NCBI GenBank assembly: GCA_032871835.1
Contig: CM065295.1
Location: 27,352,501-27,416,500 of the forward strand
Reading direction: 5' to 3'
Origin: Dipteronia dyeriana
Taxonomy: Eukaryota > Streptophyta > Magnoliopsida > Sapindales > Sapindaceae
DNA: 64,000 bases
The position numbers were made by a program, and so were the translations under genes. The notes under the pieces are model-generated. The model was not told the origin of the DNA. It searched no databases and was given only the letters and a program-made list of their open reading frames with translations. Positions 1-11,840 of this stretch are shown here, in pieces (the stretch's first letter is position 1; each line of letters begins with the position of its first letter).

Positions 1-1072
1 GAATATCTCGTATTTCCGGAGTCGATTTGTGCATATCATTTAGAGTCGTAGGCGATTTCTTGGTTAAATCTCCGATCCCCCTCAACGAGCGTGTTGAGGT
101 CTATTTATACATGGTGTCATTAACTTGGCGTGCAAGATGAGGATTCTTGAATTAGTCTCCTTTCTTTATTGAATACGATTCTTCATTTAATGCAGTTTAC
201 CCTAATGAATCAGCTTGTAGCTAATATCTTGGAGAAGATATGATTGTTTCCTGTTTGCACTCTTTCACTAATGATGGTTATTAAAGAGTTGAATATTCTC
301 TCATTAGTGGCGTTGACTATATCATTAATAGGGCTAATTGCCTCCATTAATACGGTTGACTACCTCCATTAATACGGTTGACTACCTCCATTAATAAAGT
401 TGACAACCTCCATAAATATGGTTTAACCTCATTAATAGGGTTGACTACCTCCATTAATACGGTTTGACCTCATTAATAGGGTTGATTACCTCCATTAATA
501 CGGTTTGACCTCATTAATGGTATCGTAAGTGTCATAAAGGTCAATCATCTTTTTCTACGCTATTTGGTGGAGAGCTCTGGTTTTGTATGTCACTTTGAAT
601 AGGTAATTCATGAAGGTTACCTGAGGTGACACTTGATATTTCTCGAGGGCGAGGTACCCCAGGTTCCAGTACACTGGCGGGGTCCCCAAGGGACAACACG
701 ATTGTCATGAAGCTAGATCGATTTTGTTGGTCTTACCATGGAGCTTGTGCTAACCATTCTAGGGGCGAAATATCCTATAGGGTTCCAACCTTGTAGTTAG
801 GAGCTTGGTTCAGTCACGACGAGCTTTATCATGGAGCTCGACCTAATTATGCAGGATTCCTGGTGGGGTAGCGATCATTAATTAAAGAGCCTGAATGCAT
901 GCAAGGTGTTGAAAAGGTGTTGACTACCTTTCGCTTCTTCTGCAGAGTCGTAAGGTACCTCAACCTAGAGAACCTCGATACCTCGCTACGTAGATCCGGA
1001 TTTTGACCCCTGCTTGAAGGTTGGAAGGTGGAAAATTCTTCTTTGGACCCTAGCCAAAAAAGGCTGCTAACA
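1..1072 (+). repeat. 5' LTR (partial) of the LARD-like element
   Basis: This copy aligns with 6529-7059 but holds an extra block at about 523-960 that the other copy lacks, so one LTR gained or lost about 430 bp. It ends in CTGCTAACA. The bases after it do not match the common tRNA-Met site. The LTR starts upstream of the window, so its full length is unknown. It has no coding content. Confidence 0.6.
335..522 (+). repeat. Tandem repeat of about 22 bp in the LTR
   Basis: Units of the form ACCTCCATTAATACGGTTG, with variants (ATAGGG, TTTGACCTC), follow each other about eight times. A shorter array of the same unit lies in the other LTR at about 6866-6948. Copy number therefore differs between the two LTRs of one element. 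Confidence 0.75.
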
Positions 1073-1644
1073 GAAGTCCCCTTGACTTGAACACCGGTAC
1101 GTAGTTGGGGTTGGAGTCAGGATCTTGTACTACATAAAGAATTTTGCATGTCGCTTCTTATGAAAATCGCTCCCAGCATACTTGGCTCTAGCAAATCAGG
1201 GTACCTATTATTCCTGCTTTAGGAATCTCGATACTTTAGGCGAAAAAGATCCTGGTACGCAACTAAGGCCACTTTCACATCAGGTCTTTATACATAGGGT
1301 CTTTATACATAGGTGAAATGTAGGCAATCCGGCGTACCTACAAAATAAATGAGCGGTGGCGGACCACATAAGGGGATATTCCCTTGATGGAATTTCCGAC
1401 GCTCTAGTTAGTGTAAAATTTGATAAACAAGAAAGGTCACAAACCTTACTGCTCAATTATGTGGGATGAAGCTTCCATGGCTAATCTGGGTACCTAGCGT
1501 ACCTTTTCCAGGAATCATGGTACTTTGGCAAACTAGCGAAATGATCCTAGTAGGCAACTATGCCATCCAGATCCTTCATGGCGAGGTTTGCCCGATCATG
1601 GCAGCAAGATGACCTTTTGGTTATTCTGGTCTCGTGATCTAGCA

Positions 1645-2700
1645 GGCAACTATGCTCTTACGCTTAGATCCTTCTTAGGGGAGGTCACCCGATCAAGGCA
1701 TCAGAAACGCTAGCTACCCTGGTCTTAGGATCCAGAAGGCAACTATGCACTTATACTCAGATCCCTCTTAGGCGTGGTAACCCGACCAAGGCATCAGGAA
1801 AGCTAGCGAGCTATCCTTGTATTGTGATTTGGATGGTAACTATGCACTTACTCTCGGATCCTTCTTGGGGGAGGTCACCCGACCAAGGCATTAAGAACGC
1901 TAGCTACCCTGGTCTTAGGATCCCGAAGGCAACTATGCACTTATACTCAGATCCCTCTAGGCGTGGTAGCCCGACCAAGACATCAGGAACGCTAGCGATC
2001 TATCCTTGTATTGTGATCCGGATGGTAACTATGCACTTACACTCGGATCCTTCTTGGGGTTGGTAGCCCAACAAAGGCATCAGGAGTGTTATCTAGCTAT
2101 TTCCTGGTCTCGAGCCAATCATTGTCGAAATACCATGGCGATCCTCCTGAAGGGATTAATCCGGTCAAAGGCATCAAGAGGGCTATCTAGCTATATCCTG
2201 GTATTTTGATCCAGATGGTAACTATGCATTTACACTCGGATCTTTCCTGGGGGAGGTTATCCGACAAAGGTATTAGGGGTGATGAAGGGGCTTCCCCGAT
2301 CAATCCCTGGTCTCGAGATCTGGATGGCAACTATGCTCTTACACTCAAACCCTTCTTGGCGGGGTGTGGTGCCCGACCGAGGCATTGGAGGTAATGAGGG
2401 GGCTTCCTCGATCAGTCTCTAGTCTCGAGGCGATCATTGTCGAAATACCATGGTGATCCTCTTAGAGGGATTAATCCAATTCAGGGCATCAAGAGGGCCA
2501 TCTAGCTCTCCTAGTCAAGGCGATCCTTTTAAGGGGATTTGATCCGTTCTAGGGCATCAGGAGTGCAGTGTAACACTTTTGGTATTGGTGATGTTCCTAG
2601 AAGGGTTTGATCCGGTCCAGGGCCTTAGAAGGGCTGTGTAGCTCTCCCGATAATGGTGATCCTCCAAGAGGGATTTGACCCAGTCTAGGGTATCTAGATC
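1645..2700 (+). repeat. Diverged tandem array, units of about 93-97 bp then about 68 bp
   Basis: Copies starting GG(C/T)AACTATGC(A/T)CTTA begin at 1645, 1738, 1835, 1928, 2024, 2217 and 2336. Spacings alternate near 93 and 97 bp because two unit types alternate (one ending CTTAGGATCC, one ending TTGTGATCCGGAT), giving a higher-order unit near 190 bp. From about 2450 the pattern becomes a shorter unit of about 68 bp around GATCCGGTCCAGGGC. The short open frames across it are by-products of the repeats and no protein family is recognised. Confidence 0.8.
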
Positions 2701-3139
2701 ATAGGCATATGGTGATCATAGGAGAACTATCACGAGGATCGAAATCAAAGGAGATACAACCTCATGGCGTTACCAATACGAGGTTGTATTAGCGCAAGGT
2801 GGTACCGGTTGATAACCAGTCTTGCTCTATGAGCTTTTTCATGAGTAAAATATCTTGAAACGATCTGGGTTAAGGATGTAGCTTATAGAGTGACCTTCCC
2901 TAAAAGGCACTTTTCATTGTGAACCGGTCACTACGAGAAATGGTCCCACGTGGGGGTCACTGCCTCTGCCACAAGGGTACTAGAGAGAATAATGAGCTCA
3001 TAGCCCCCAAGTGATGTAACTGGTTTAGGTGCCTGTTCAGGGTAGATAAGGATCTTCAACAATTATAATGGAGCTCAAGACCCCGCTGTGAGCGAATCAG
3101 GACCTTTGGGTGCTCTCTGAATGGATAGGAACATCGATG

Positions 3140-5000
3140 GCTCACTAGGGCATTGAAAGACCCTGTATAAATAAGGAGGAGCCATCAATGTGATAATCTT
3201 CAGGAGCAAGCTGATGTTGTCGATGTCAAGCTCGGGCAGGTGAAAGAGGATGTCTGCTTCTTCACAGCCTGTTAGGTAGAGCTGGATCGACCTCCCCTCC
3301 ACCCCCCCTCCCCCCTTTAGTAACGATGGATAGAAAATGGAGTATATCAAGAAGAAAGTTGTGGCTATTTATGCTTCCATTATGGCTGGCCAGTCTTAGG
3401 GCTGCTGATACAGACCCTGGTGCAAAATCCCATATCACAGCAGAGGATCTATCCAAATGAGAAGCTTCAGACCATCATACCTCTCTACCTTCACTAAGGA
3501 TGTACTGGACCAAACTGAAACTACAAATGAGGGGAAGGTTCAGACTGGTTTGGTTAAGGAGAGAGATACTTGGGTTGATCCTACCCTTATGAGGGTGGTG
3601 GTCCAGGCTAACATAGCTGAGGTGGTGGAAATTCTTGTTGGTTCCGCTCAAATAAAGGCCACAGCTGAGGTGGTTGCGTAAGTGGCAGGTGAGCCCCCAA
3701 ATGATCTAGAGGTAAGTGTTTCGGATAGGGAAGTTGCCCTTTCAAAGGAGATCAAACCAGGAGTATGAGGAATTGACCAAGGTAGTGAAGGTTGCAGTCA
3801 TTCTGGATGAAACCCTGACCAAAGCCAGGGTATAGAGAGCTGATGCATATGATACAGAGAGACTCAAGTCTGTATATTGTGCCTCACAAGGATTGCTCTG
3901 AAGAAGATCATGGAGAAAGCTGAGAGTTTATTAGATCCACTCTCACAGAAGCCGGTCCATCTCGAGCCACAGGGTGCACTGATGATAAGGAGGATATGGT
4001 GCCCATCTCTACATTCATGCCAGACCGTACTAGGGTAGAACCCTATCTCAAAGTCCTCTGTTACAAGGTAGGGGATGCATGAGGGGCTTCAAGTCTGCCT
4101 ACCTCTCTATCTGAAGCTGTCAAAGTAGAGGTCCAGATTGGGGTTACCAAGGTAGGAGAGGTAGGAGAGGTCCCGATTGATCCAACTGAGAAGATAGAGG
4201 TCAAGGCTGATTGAAGCTGATCCAACCAAGGTGGTGAAAGCTGCTCCAAAGTAGCGGCGCTAGAGGATGGTGACCCTTCTTCCAACGAAACAGTAGAACC
4301 AGGTAGGAATGAGTTGTTACTATTGAGGAGTCTAACTAGGAAGGTGGATCGGGACCCTAGTAGTTCACTAGGGTGATGAATGACCCGGTACAAATGGTGT
4401 TGAGCTACCAGTATGGTAAATGTCCAGAGACATGATTGGGATCCTAGAAGTTTCCCATAACTGAGAAAAGGCACTGGACCCCTCCGGAATGAGTAGGAAC
4501 CATAATGATTCACTTGGGCATTGGATGGCTCGATACAAATGGAGTGGAGCCACTTGACTGGTACAGATCTAGAAGCATGCTAAGGAGTCCCCGGAAACTG
4601 AAATGAGGCTCTGGACCTCACTAGAACAAACTAGGAGCTCAGTAGCTCACTTGGGCATTGACTGGCCCGGTATAAGAAGTGAGGAGACACTGGACCTTAC
4701 AGTGGGGCTGCTACTTCAGAGGCTTGCTTAGGCATGTATGAGGCCTTACAAAAATATAGGAAGCCTCTGGGCTTTCCTCGATCAGAACGGGCTTCGGTGG
4801 CTTGCTAGGGCGATGAATGACATGGTACAAATGGAGCGAAGCCACCAGTCTTGTATTGGTCCAGGAGCATGCTTGGGATCTCAGAAGCCCCCAGCAACTG
4901 AGAGAAGGCTCTAGACCACACTGGAACAAAACAGGAGCTTAGTGGCTCACTTGGGCATTGACCGACCCGGTATTAAAAATGAGAAGCCACTGGCATTTAC
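3140..5000 (+). repeat. Dispersed diverged repeat inside the LARD-like element
   Basis: A block of about 50-55 bp, consensus GCTCACTTGGGCATTGA followed by CCCGGTATAAA and GAGAAGCCACTGG, recurs at about 3141, 4361, 4508, 4641, 4801 and 4944. Spacing is 130-160 bp in the second half and the copies are well diverged. No gene is supported in between. Open frames of 60-150 codons on both strands here do not resemble known proteins and overlap each other. Confidence 0.65.
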
Positions 5001-6528
5001 TGGTAGTGTTGCTCCAGATGCTATATAGCTGAGTTGGCTTCTCAGATTCATAAGTTGACCTGCTATCGCTACCTAGAAGCTTCTGAAGGGCGGATCCGAT
5101 GACATGAGGGGATCTGTATGACCAGGTACAAAGTCCAATGGATCTGCTAGATAGGAGGTCTACCGGTAGCAGAGCAAATTTTCGTTGATGAAGAATGAGA
5201 GGTGCAGCTCGACTGTATAGGAGCTATCGATGTATCAGAGTTGTTCAGTTGTGTAAAAAATCTTCAGATGAGGAGCTACTGTTTTGGAGCTCTATGATTA
5301 TATGAGCAGGTTCACTTCATAGGAGCAGTATAATGAACTGGTTCCACCAGGAGTCCCACGTACCATATTTGCTCCACAACGAACAAAACTCATTAAATGA
5401 CAAAATGAGCACCACATGTGATGCATAGGCGATATAGACAAGTATGGAGAAAGGACATTGTAAATAGTAAATAATATTCCATGAATAATGAATCTGTTAC
5501 CTCGATAGTATAAACCCCGTGTAGTAGAGACATGCAAGCTTTCAAAAAGGGTGTGAAATTTCCCACAAATGGTGCCAAAAAGTCTTAACCGAAAATTCGC
5601 ACTGGGAGAAAAATCTTGATTAACACCCTCGAGACCACTACAACAGAGGTGGCGGCCGGGATAGGTACCTCGTACCTTGGTGATCTCGTATGAATATGGA
5701 GAATGAAGCAGTAAAGGAGGATGATGCAACAGGTAGGAGACGAGGCATTCAGCCCGTCAGGCTTCATACTTAAGGAGAATATACGGGGAGCTCGAGGTTT
5801 CTTTGCTGGTGTGAAGGGGCTGATCCGAGTTCTTGTTCCTTGGTCCTTATTCCCTAGCCCTGGACCTCGGTCGGGGTCAGAGCTCGTCCAGGTACCCGGA
5901 GCTCGGTTATGGACCCTGATTTCTTCTTGTAGTTCCCCGACCTATACGATGATTAAATAGGGGGGCTTACCTGGCTTATGTGCCAGCTTCATACCCACTT
6001 CCATCGTGAAATCACAAGAGAGCACCTTGACTTCCTTCAAACGAGTTAGGGTGGTTTCTCCCTATCTCGACATACGACTTAGCAGGAATATATAAAGAAC
6101 AAGGGTGTTAGGTTCAGCAGGGTAGGAGCTAGATCCGGTTCCCTAGATCTTCATTGTAGTTTCCTGATCACATAAAAGAAGGATTAGAGAGCTAGGACCA
6201 ATGGGGTCGATACCTAGCCCGCATACACACATGCATAATACAGTAGATAATAGGGAAAACACAAGTCTTTTGTAAAGGGAGGTGGACTGACCAAGAGGGA
6301 AAAAACATCACGAATGATCACATGCTGAAAAACCCCAAAGCAGTATCTGGAGGAAAGAGGAATACCCATCCTTCTATATATGTCAAAGAATGCTTCGGTG
6401 AGCTTACAAGAATGGTAATACATACAATGATCATGTAGGGTGGATTTAGGTGAACTATGCAGGCTTTTCTCTGGTTTGTCCATTTATGGACCAAAGATAA
6501 GATGTGTAGTAGATTGTATATCAAGTGT
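5001..6528. other. Interior and possible start of 3' LTR, no gene seen
   Basis: No protein, RNA or terminal-repeat signal was recognised. The stretch has scattered similarity to itself (a GTAGTTCCCCGACC-type block near 5930 and 6158). Since the 5' LTR begins outside the window, the first part of the 3' LTR must lie somewhere here, but its edge could not be placed. Confidence 0.5.
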
Positions 6529-7059
6529 CGAATATCTCGTATTTTCGAAGTAGATTTGTGCATATCATTTAGCATCGTAGGCTATTTCTTGGTTAAATCT
6601 ATGATCCCCCTTAACGTGCATGTTAAGGTCTATTTATACATGGTGTCATTAACTTGGCGTGCAAGATGAGGATTCTTGAATTAGTCTCCTTTCCTTATTG
6701 AATACGATTCTTCATTTAATGTAGTTAACCCTAAAGAATCGGCTTGTAGCTAATATCTTGGAGAATATGTGATTGTTTCCTCTTTGGACTCTTTCACTAA
6801 TGGTGGTCATTAAAGAGTTGAATATTCTCTCATTAATGGCATTGACTATATCATTAACGGTTGCCTCCATTAATACGGTTGACCTCATTAATACGGTTGA
6901 CGACCTCCATAAATATGGTTTGACCTTATTAATAGGGTTGACTGCCTCGACCTAAATGGACTCGATACCTCGCTACGTAAACCCGGATTTGGATCCCTAC
7001 TTGAAGGCTGGAAGGTGAAAAATTCTTCTTTGGACCCTAGCCAAAAAAGGTTGTTAACA
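6529..7059 (+). repeat. 3' LTR (alignable part) of the LARD-like element
   Basis: It begins where similarity to window base 1 begins (GAATATCTCGTATTT) and ends at TTGTTAACA, like the 5' copy. Relative to that copy it lacks the segment equivalent to about 523-960 and has fewer 22-bp repeats. It is followed by AT-rich sequence with no recognisable element, so this is probably the right-hand element border. Confidence 0.6.
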
Positions 7060-7345
7060 ATAATCTAAATGTATGCAAACATAGTTAGAAGATGAATAAT
7101 ATTTTTTAGTTAAAAAAAAAACTAATTATGTCAAAAAAATTAATATTAAATGATTTTTAAATTTTGAATATTATATTATAATATATATATCAGGCCGGGA
7201 AGTGCTTCCCCCGTTCCCGCCCCACTTCACCTTTGGGGACAAGACTTTGTTTCCATCCCTGTCTCCGAATGTTATCCTTCATCCATGTTGTAATCAAAGC
7301 ATGTCATACGGGTCCCGGTCACACGGGGAATACTACCATCTCTAA
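7060..7345. other. AT-rich spacer and GC-rich fragment, no gene
   Basis: 7060-7190 is A/T-rich with homopolymers. 7193-7345 is an abruptly GC-richer patch (CCCGTTCCCGCCCCACTTC) of the kind found at the ends of some plant DNA transposons. No partner end was found, so it is left unclassified. Confidence 0.4.
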
Positions 7346-8747
7346 GAGTGCATTTGGCATGCAAGACGGAACGGGACAAGGTGGGTCAACTTTCTCTTGT
7401 CCTGCATTTGGAACGCTATTAGCATGAGACGGGGATGGGACAGGACAAGATGGGACAAAAATCACAAAATCTTGTCTCACCTCAAACCCTAGGCCAGGCA
7501 TGTCCCGTGCATGGGACAAGCGCCAAAAAGATAATTTTGCCCTGAAAAGGTCCAAAAATTACAAAATTTTCAACTACAAAATAAAAAAATTGATCTTGAA
7601 ATTAGGTTTTCATATTCACTCTATTATCAACAGCCGATCCTCTCCTCTATATCTCTCACACCTACCAGCCATAGTCCGCAAATCCATCCTCGTCAGGGTC
7701 GCTTGAATTCACCGTCGGCGCCGTCAGCAGCACACATTGTCTTTTTTCTTCAAAGCCAAGTTCTTAGTTTAGATATTTTTACTAAGTTTGTGCAATTTCT
7801 TAGTTTATTTTAATTTTTAAACCTCTCTCTAATCTCCTTAAAAATCTCCTTTAACCTCTCTAATCTCTGTAAAAAATCTCTAATCGCTCAAAATTCAATT
7901 TGGGGTTCTTACATTTGTTTGTTTTGGTTTCATTTTGGGTGTGATTTGAAATTTTATGTATTCTGTTTAGGAAGGAGAAACCAATATCTGAATTTCAACT
8001 CAGAAAATAAGTCAAGGTAAGTACCGTCCTCCCTACTTGATTCATAGGTTTTTCTGCATAACTCTTGTGTTTATTGTTAACTTCTTGTTGTGTCTTTATT
8101 TTAAGATTATATCATATCATGTACTTGTCTTATTTGGGGTTTCATGTTGGGAATTTTTGGGTATGTAGAAAGAAGTTATCTTTTTTTTTAATCATTTTGT
8201 TATAGGAATTGTTTATGGACTTTGATATTGTGTGGCTATTGCTTTAGTTTTTCATGTCACTGGTTGCATCATGTTTTAGTTGGATTGTTAGTATTTATAT
8301 GAGTGCTAGTCCCTCAGATGAGATGGGTTGATGTCTTTCGTTTGAATTCTGTCAGGATTGTTAGATTGAGATATATATTTTATTATCATCAAGTTGCTTT
8401 CCTGTATAGGATGTCTTTCCTTTGCATTTTTTCAGGATTGTTATGTTGTTTCTTCACTTGTTAAGTTATTGAACTGTTACTTGTATTTAAGTAATTCTTG
8501 TTCTGATTGTGAGTTTTTGATTAGATAGACTTGTGATATTCTACTGTGGATTTAATTTTTTGTTTAGACTAAGTGTACGAAGCTGTATTGTGCTTAGATA
8601 TTAGGTACTTTATTGAACGTAATTAACTGCAAATGACTTGTTTAAAATTATGACACTCCTTACATTCTTGACTTAGTTTTAGCAAGATACATGGATTAAT
8701 TTGACTGAATGTATGTTTGTTTTGTTTAATTTGTGAAATTTGAAGTC

Positions 8748-8942
8748 ATGGATGATCGTGACAATCACTTGATTTTACTCATTAAAGTGTGGAGGCTTTA
8801 CGTACACATACTAGTGTGTTTTGCTGCAATTCAGATTTATTTATTTAAATATGTGAGAAGACGGTCTGAAAGTAGAAATTTAGGTCATAAGATATTTTCT
8901 AGACTTCAAATTAGATCAATAGAAATACAACGTATCAATTAA
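8748..8942 (+). pseudogene. Harbinger transposase (HARBI1-like nuclease), N-terminal remnant
   Basis: From an ATG at 8748 the frame gives about 64 residues ending in a stop. Residues about 27-60 contain IYLFKYVRRR then RNLGHKIFSRL, which resembles the start of plant HARBI1-like transposases: an arginine-rich stretch followed by an LGH-IFSR motif just before the helix-turn-helix region. The DDE catalytic domain that should follow is absent; non-coding sequence and then the Myb-like gene come next. An upstream block near 7620-8030 ending AAGTCAAG/GTAAGTACC looks like a 5' leader exon and splice donor. The family call rests on this short motif alone. Confidence 0.5.
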
Positions 8943-9140
8943 ATATGGTATTAATTTTCTTTTCTTTTTAAATACTAAACTATGGAAGAATGATAGATGA
9001 TATCAGTTATTTGGTTTTTGGATAAAACATGAGGTAGGTTAGGTTCTAGCTATGATTTAAATTTGTTCTTATGCTTGTTTTGTTATACTAGGATTTCAAG
9101 TTTATATTTATGCAATACTCAGGATATTTTTAGAGTATTA

Positions 9141-9692
9141 ATTGGATTGAACAACTTTATTAAACGATATGAAGATATTTCTGATAAACGTAACTGCATT
9201 CTTGAAGAAGAGAATGTAATGATAACAATCCTCGAAGGGATTGTTGTTAATGGTGGTAGATGTGATACCGGTAGTTTTAGGTCTGGTACCTATAAGCATG
9301 TCGCTTCAAAAATACGTGAAAAATTTGAAAATATTAACATAACGGCAAAAATGTGCAAAACAAAATGAAACGACTGAAAGATAAATATTCAGCGGCCTAT
9401 GATATGCTCAACACGAGTGGGTTCGGTTGGGATGACACTCATAAATGTGTTACTTTTGACTGTCCTGAAATCCTAGAGGCATACTTGAAGGTTAGTGGTT
9501 ATATTAATTCTCTTTACATATATAATCAATTAATAGTTTTATTGTTATAACATACATATTGTTATAACATATATTTGTTTGTTGTAATAGAAACATCCCA
9601 ACAAGAATTATACAGCTAATAGACTATTCCCACACTATGAACGACTGGTGAACATGTTTGATTTTGTGAACAATCAAGATTTGATGTTGTGA
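9141..9692 (+). pseudogene. Harbinger accessory gene: Myb/SANT-like DNA-binding protein
   Basis: The reading frame carries the plant Myb/SANT-like domain found in the second protein of PIF/Harbinger elements. This protein binds DNA and helps the transposase enter the nucleus and reach the element ends. Marker motifs run in order: GGRCDTGSFRSGTY, ITAKMCKTK, MKRLKDKYSAAYDML, SGFGWDD, EAYLK, then KHPNKNYTANRLFPHYERL. One base is missing after the CKTK codons (near 9366), so the domain lies in two frames. Between EAYLK and KHPNKN lies an apparent intron, 9491-9600 (GTTAGT...TAATAG), that restores the frame. A TGA at 9690 ends the frame soon after. It is the best preserved coding remnant in this half of the window, but broken. 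Confidence 0.75.
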
Positions 9693-10530
9693 AAGCAATT
9701 CGTGAAGGCAATTTTAGAGAAGTGAACATATTTGATTTTGTGAACATGTTTGAAATTATATTTTATTGGAATTGTGAACATATTTGAAGCTTATATTTTG
9801 TTGGAATTGTGAACATGTTTGTGTCATGGATATTGTTATTAGGTTCGTGAATAATGATATTACATTAACTTTTTTTGTTGGATCATGTTATTAAGTATTA
9901 TCAATAATTTACTATTATACGAATATAAAAGATGTATGGTTGAATAATTAAAACATGAAATTGTAGGTCATGACTATGATTTACATGTAATTACTAATTA
10001 CATGTATCTAAAATATATTTTTCTTTTCCATTATTCACAATTACAAGCATGTAAAATTTGATAATAATTTTATTTTAAAAAATGAGGGAATGACCATAAT
10101 ATTATTAATTGATATTATTATTAAAAAAAATTGAGGGAATGACCATAATATTATTATTATTATTTGAAAAAACTAACTAACATATCTTCCAGAAAATTAT
10201 TAATTAAATTATTTTTCAATTACAGTACTATTATTTTTGTTAAATATGATGTATAAAAATATTTATTTAATGAAATAAAATAAATACCGACTTGTCATGT
10301 CCCATATATCACTATTTTGTGGTAACAAACATTGGACAGGATAAGAATGACACTCTGGTCATTTGAACCTATTGTTTCGTCATGTCCCAGTCATACCAGA
10401 TGCATAACAGTACATTGAACAGTGCTGTCTCACGCCTACCAAACACAATATAGAACAGCATGTTCTACCGTGTCTTGTCCCGTCCCGTTCCACCTTGTTC
10501 TGTCCCATGTATGTGCCAAATGCACACTAC

Positions 10531-10822
10531 GGATATGTTTTGTAGGAAGGAAAAGGGAGAGGAAAGAAAATTGTGGAGGGAAAAGGGAGAAGAAAATGGA
10601 AAAATGTGTGTTTGATATGGAGAGAAAAATAGAAGGAAAAGAAAAGTGGGAAGATAAATTGATTGGTGGGTCCCACACATTTTAATTCCCCCAAAAGTGG
10701 GAGGAAAAGTGGAAAAAAAAAGAAGAAAAAAATGACTTTTGGTTTAAATGAAGTTACAAATTTATCCCCTTTTTTAATTTACTTAAAATTTATTTTTTTA
10801 AATAACTTTATAAACCACAATG

Positions 10823-10883
<61 letters not shown>

Positions 10884-11160
10884 GGTTATAAAGTTTAAAG
10901 TCGTTTTGTAAAAAAAAAAATAGATTCAATATTATTTAAATTATATTGATTTACTAAATATAAAAATATATAATATATAAACTATAATGTAAGGGTAAAA
11001 TAGTAAAATTGATAAAAAAAGATTTTCCATCCAATCTTTTTTCATTTCTGTTTACCAAACAGCTCAAGGGAAAATTATTTTCATTTATTTCCTTTATCTT
11101 TTTAATCCCTCTAAATCTTTCTATCCTTCTCATTTTATTTCCTCCCTACCAAACATACCC
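10531..11160 (+). mobile_element. MITE copy 1 of a tandem trio (Tourist-like)
   Basis: The left end GGATATGTTTTGTAGGAAGG pairs with the right end, whose complement reads GGGTATGTTTGGTAGGG. The element is about 630 bp, non-coding, with purine-rich left arm and pyrimidine-rich right arm (TTTCCTCCCTACC), and a TA microsatellite in the middle. TTA follows the right end. The short G-rich ends and TWA-type flanks suggest a Tourist (PIF/Harbinger-dependent) family. It starts directly after the Harbinger element. Confidence 0.7.
10829..10883. repeat. TA microsatellite in MITE copy 1
   Basis: About 27 TA units lie at the centre of the MITE. The equivalent sites in copies 2 and 3 (about 11481-11511 and 13655-13693) are also TA runs, but shorter. 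Confidence 0.95.
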
Positions 11161-11172
11161 TTAATACCCTAA

Positions 11173-11473
11173 GAGTATGTTTGGTAGGAAGGAAAAGGGA
11201 GAGGAAAGAAAAGGGTGTAAGGGAAAATGAGAAGAAAATGGGGAATTGTGTGTTTGGTATGGAGAGAAAAATAAAAATACGAGAAAAGTGGGAGAAAAAA
11301 TTGATGGGTGAGGCCCATTCATTTTAATCGTCTCTAAAGTATGAGGAAAAATGGAGAGAAAAGTGTTAATGTTTTTGGCTTTAAATGAAATTACTAATTT
11401 ACCTTTTTTTAATTTACTTAAAATTTATTTTTTAAAATAAATTTATAAAACAAAATGTATTAATTTATTTATT

Positions 11474-11514
<41 letters not shown>

Positions 11515-11775
11515 TGAAGTTATTTTGTAAAAAAAAGGATGGATTCAATATAATTTAAATTATATTTATTTATTAAATATAATAATATATAAAATATAAA
11601 ATACAATGTAATGGTAAAATAGTAAAATTGATAAAGAAGATTTTACATCCAATCTTTTTTCCTTCTTGCTTACCAAACATCTCAAGGAAAAATTATTTCT
11701 CTTTATTTCCTTCATCTTTTCTATCCCTCCAAATCTTTATCCTTCCTATTTTCTTTCCTTCCTACCAAACATACC
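11173..11775 (+). mobile_element. MITE copy 2 of the trio
   Basis: It is the same family and orientation as copy 1: left end GAGTATGTTTGGTAGGAAGG, right end CCTACCAAACATACC. TAA precedes the left end. Only 12 bp separate it from copy 1 and 2 bp (AT) from copy 3, so the neighbouring ends form a near-perfect head-to-tail joint. It holds a TA microsatellite at the same internal position and no coding content. Confidence 0.8.
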
Positions 11776-11840
11776 ATGGTATGTTTGGTAGGAAGGAAAA
11801 TGGAGAGGAAAGAAAATGGTGGAGGGAAAAGGGAGAAGAA

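Larger units (their letters stand above)
1..7059 (+). mobile_element. Non-autonomous LTR retrotransposon (LARD-like), 5' end outside window
   Basis: The first kilobase and 6529-7059 are diverged direct copies with the same order of blocks (GGTCTATTTATACATGGTGT; GCAAGATGAGGATTCTTGAA; the CCTCCATTAATACGG repeats; CTTTGGACCCTAGCCAAAAA) and both end in TAACA. They are read as the two LTRs of one element. The roughly 5 kb between them holds no gag or pol similarity in any frame, only diverged tandem repeats, which fits a large retrotransposon derivative moved by enzymes of other elements. The element start, polypurine tract and a clear primer site were not found, so orientation and the left edge of the 3' LTR are inferred. 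Confidence 0.6.
7346..10527 (+). mobile_element. PIF/Harbinger DNA transposon, internally deleted
   Basis: The ends form an inverted repeat: GAGTGCATTTGGCATG at the left and, on the opposite strand at the right, GTGTGCATTTGGCACA. Both are followed inward by matching subterminal sequence rich in GGGACAAG and its complement. The flanks are TAA (7343-7345) and TAC (10528-10530), close to the 3-bp TWA duplication of the superfamily. Inside are a Myb/SANT-like accessory gene and only the N-terminus of a nuclease-type transposase, the two-gene content typical of PIF/Harbinger. The catalytic part of the transposase is missing, so the element could move only with help. Confidence 0.75.

Noticed and set aside
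1645..2450. Possible CRISPR-like or other regularly spaced array
   Set aside because: The units are contiguous, long and diverged, with no unique spacers. This is plant tandem repeat DNA.
3457..3681. Open frame of 74 codons in the LARD-like element
   Set aside because: It overlaps other frames, has no recognisable domain and lies in diverged repeats.
4061..4513. 150-codon minus-strand frame
   Set aside because: It crosses copies of the dispersed 50-bp repeat and its composition follows the repeat. No protein family is recognised.
5298..5729. 143-codon minus-strand frame
   Set aside because: No domain, cysteine- and histidine-rich by chance. Nothing upstream looks like a gene start.
10436..10680. 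Overlapping frames on the minus strand across the Harbinger/MITE border
   Set aside because: They cross two unrelated element ends and are rich in F, S and P from the purine/pyrimidine-biased MITE arm.
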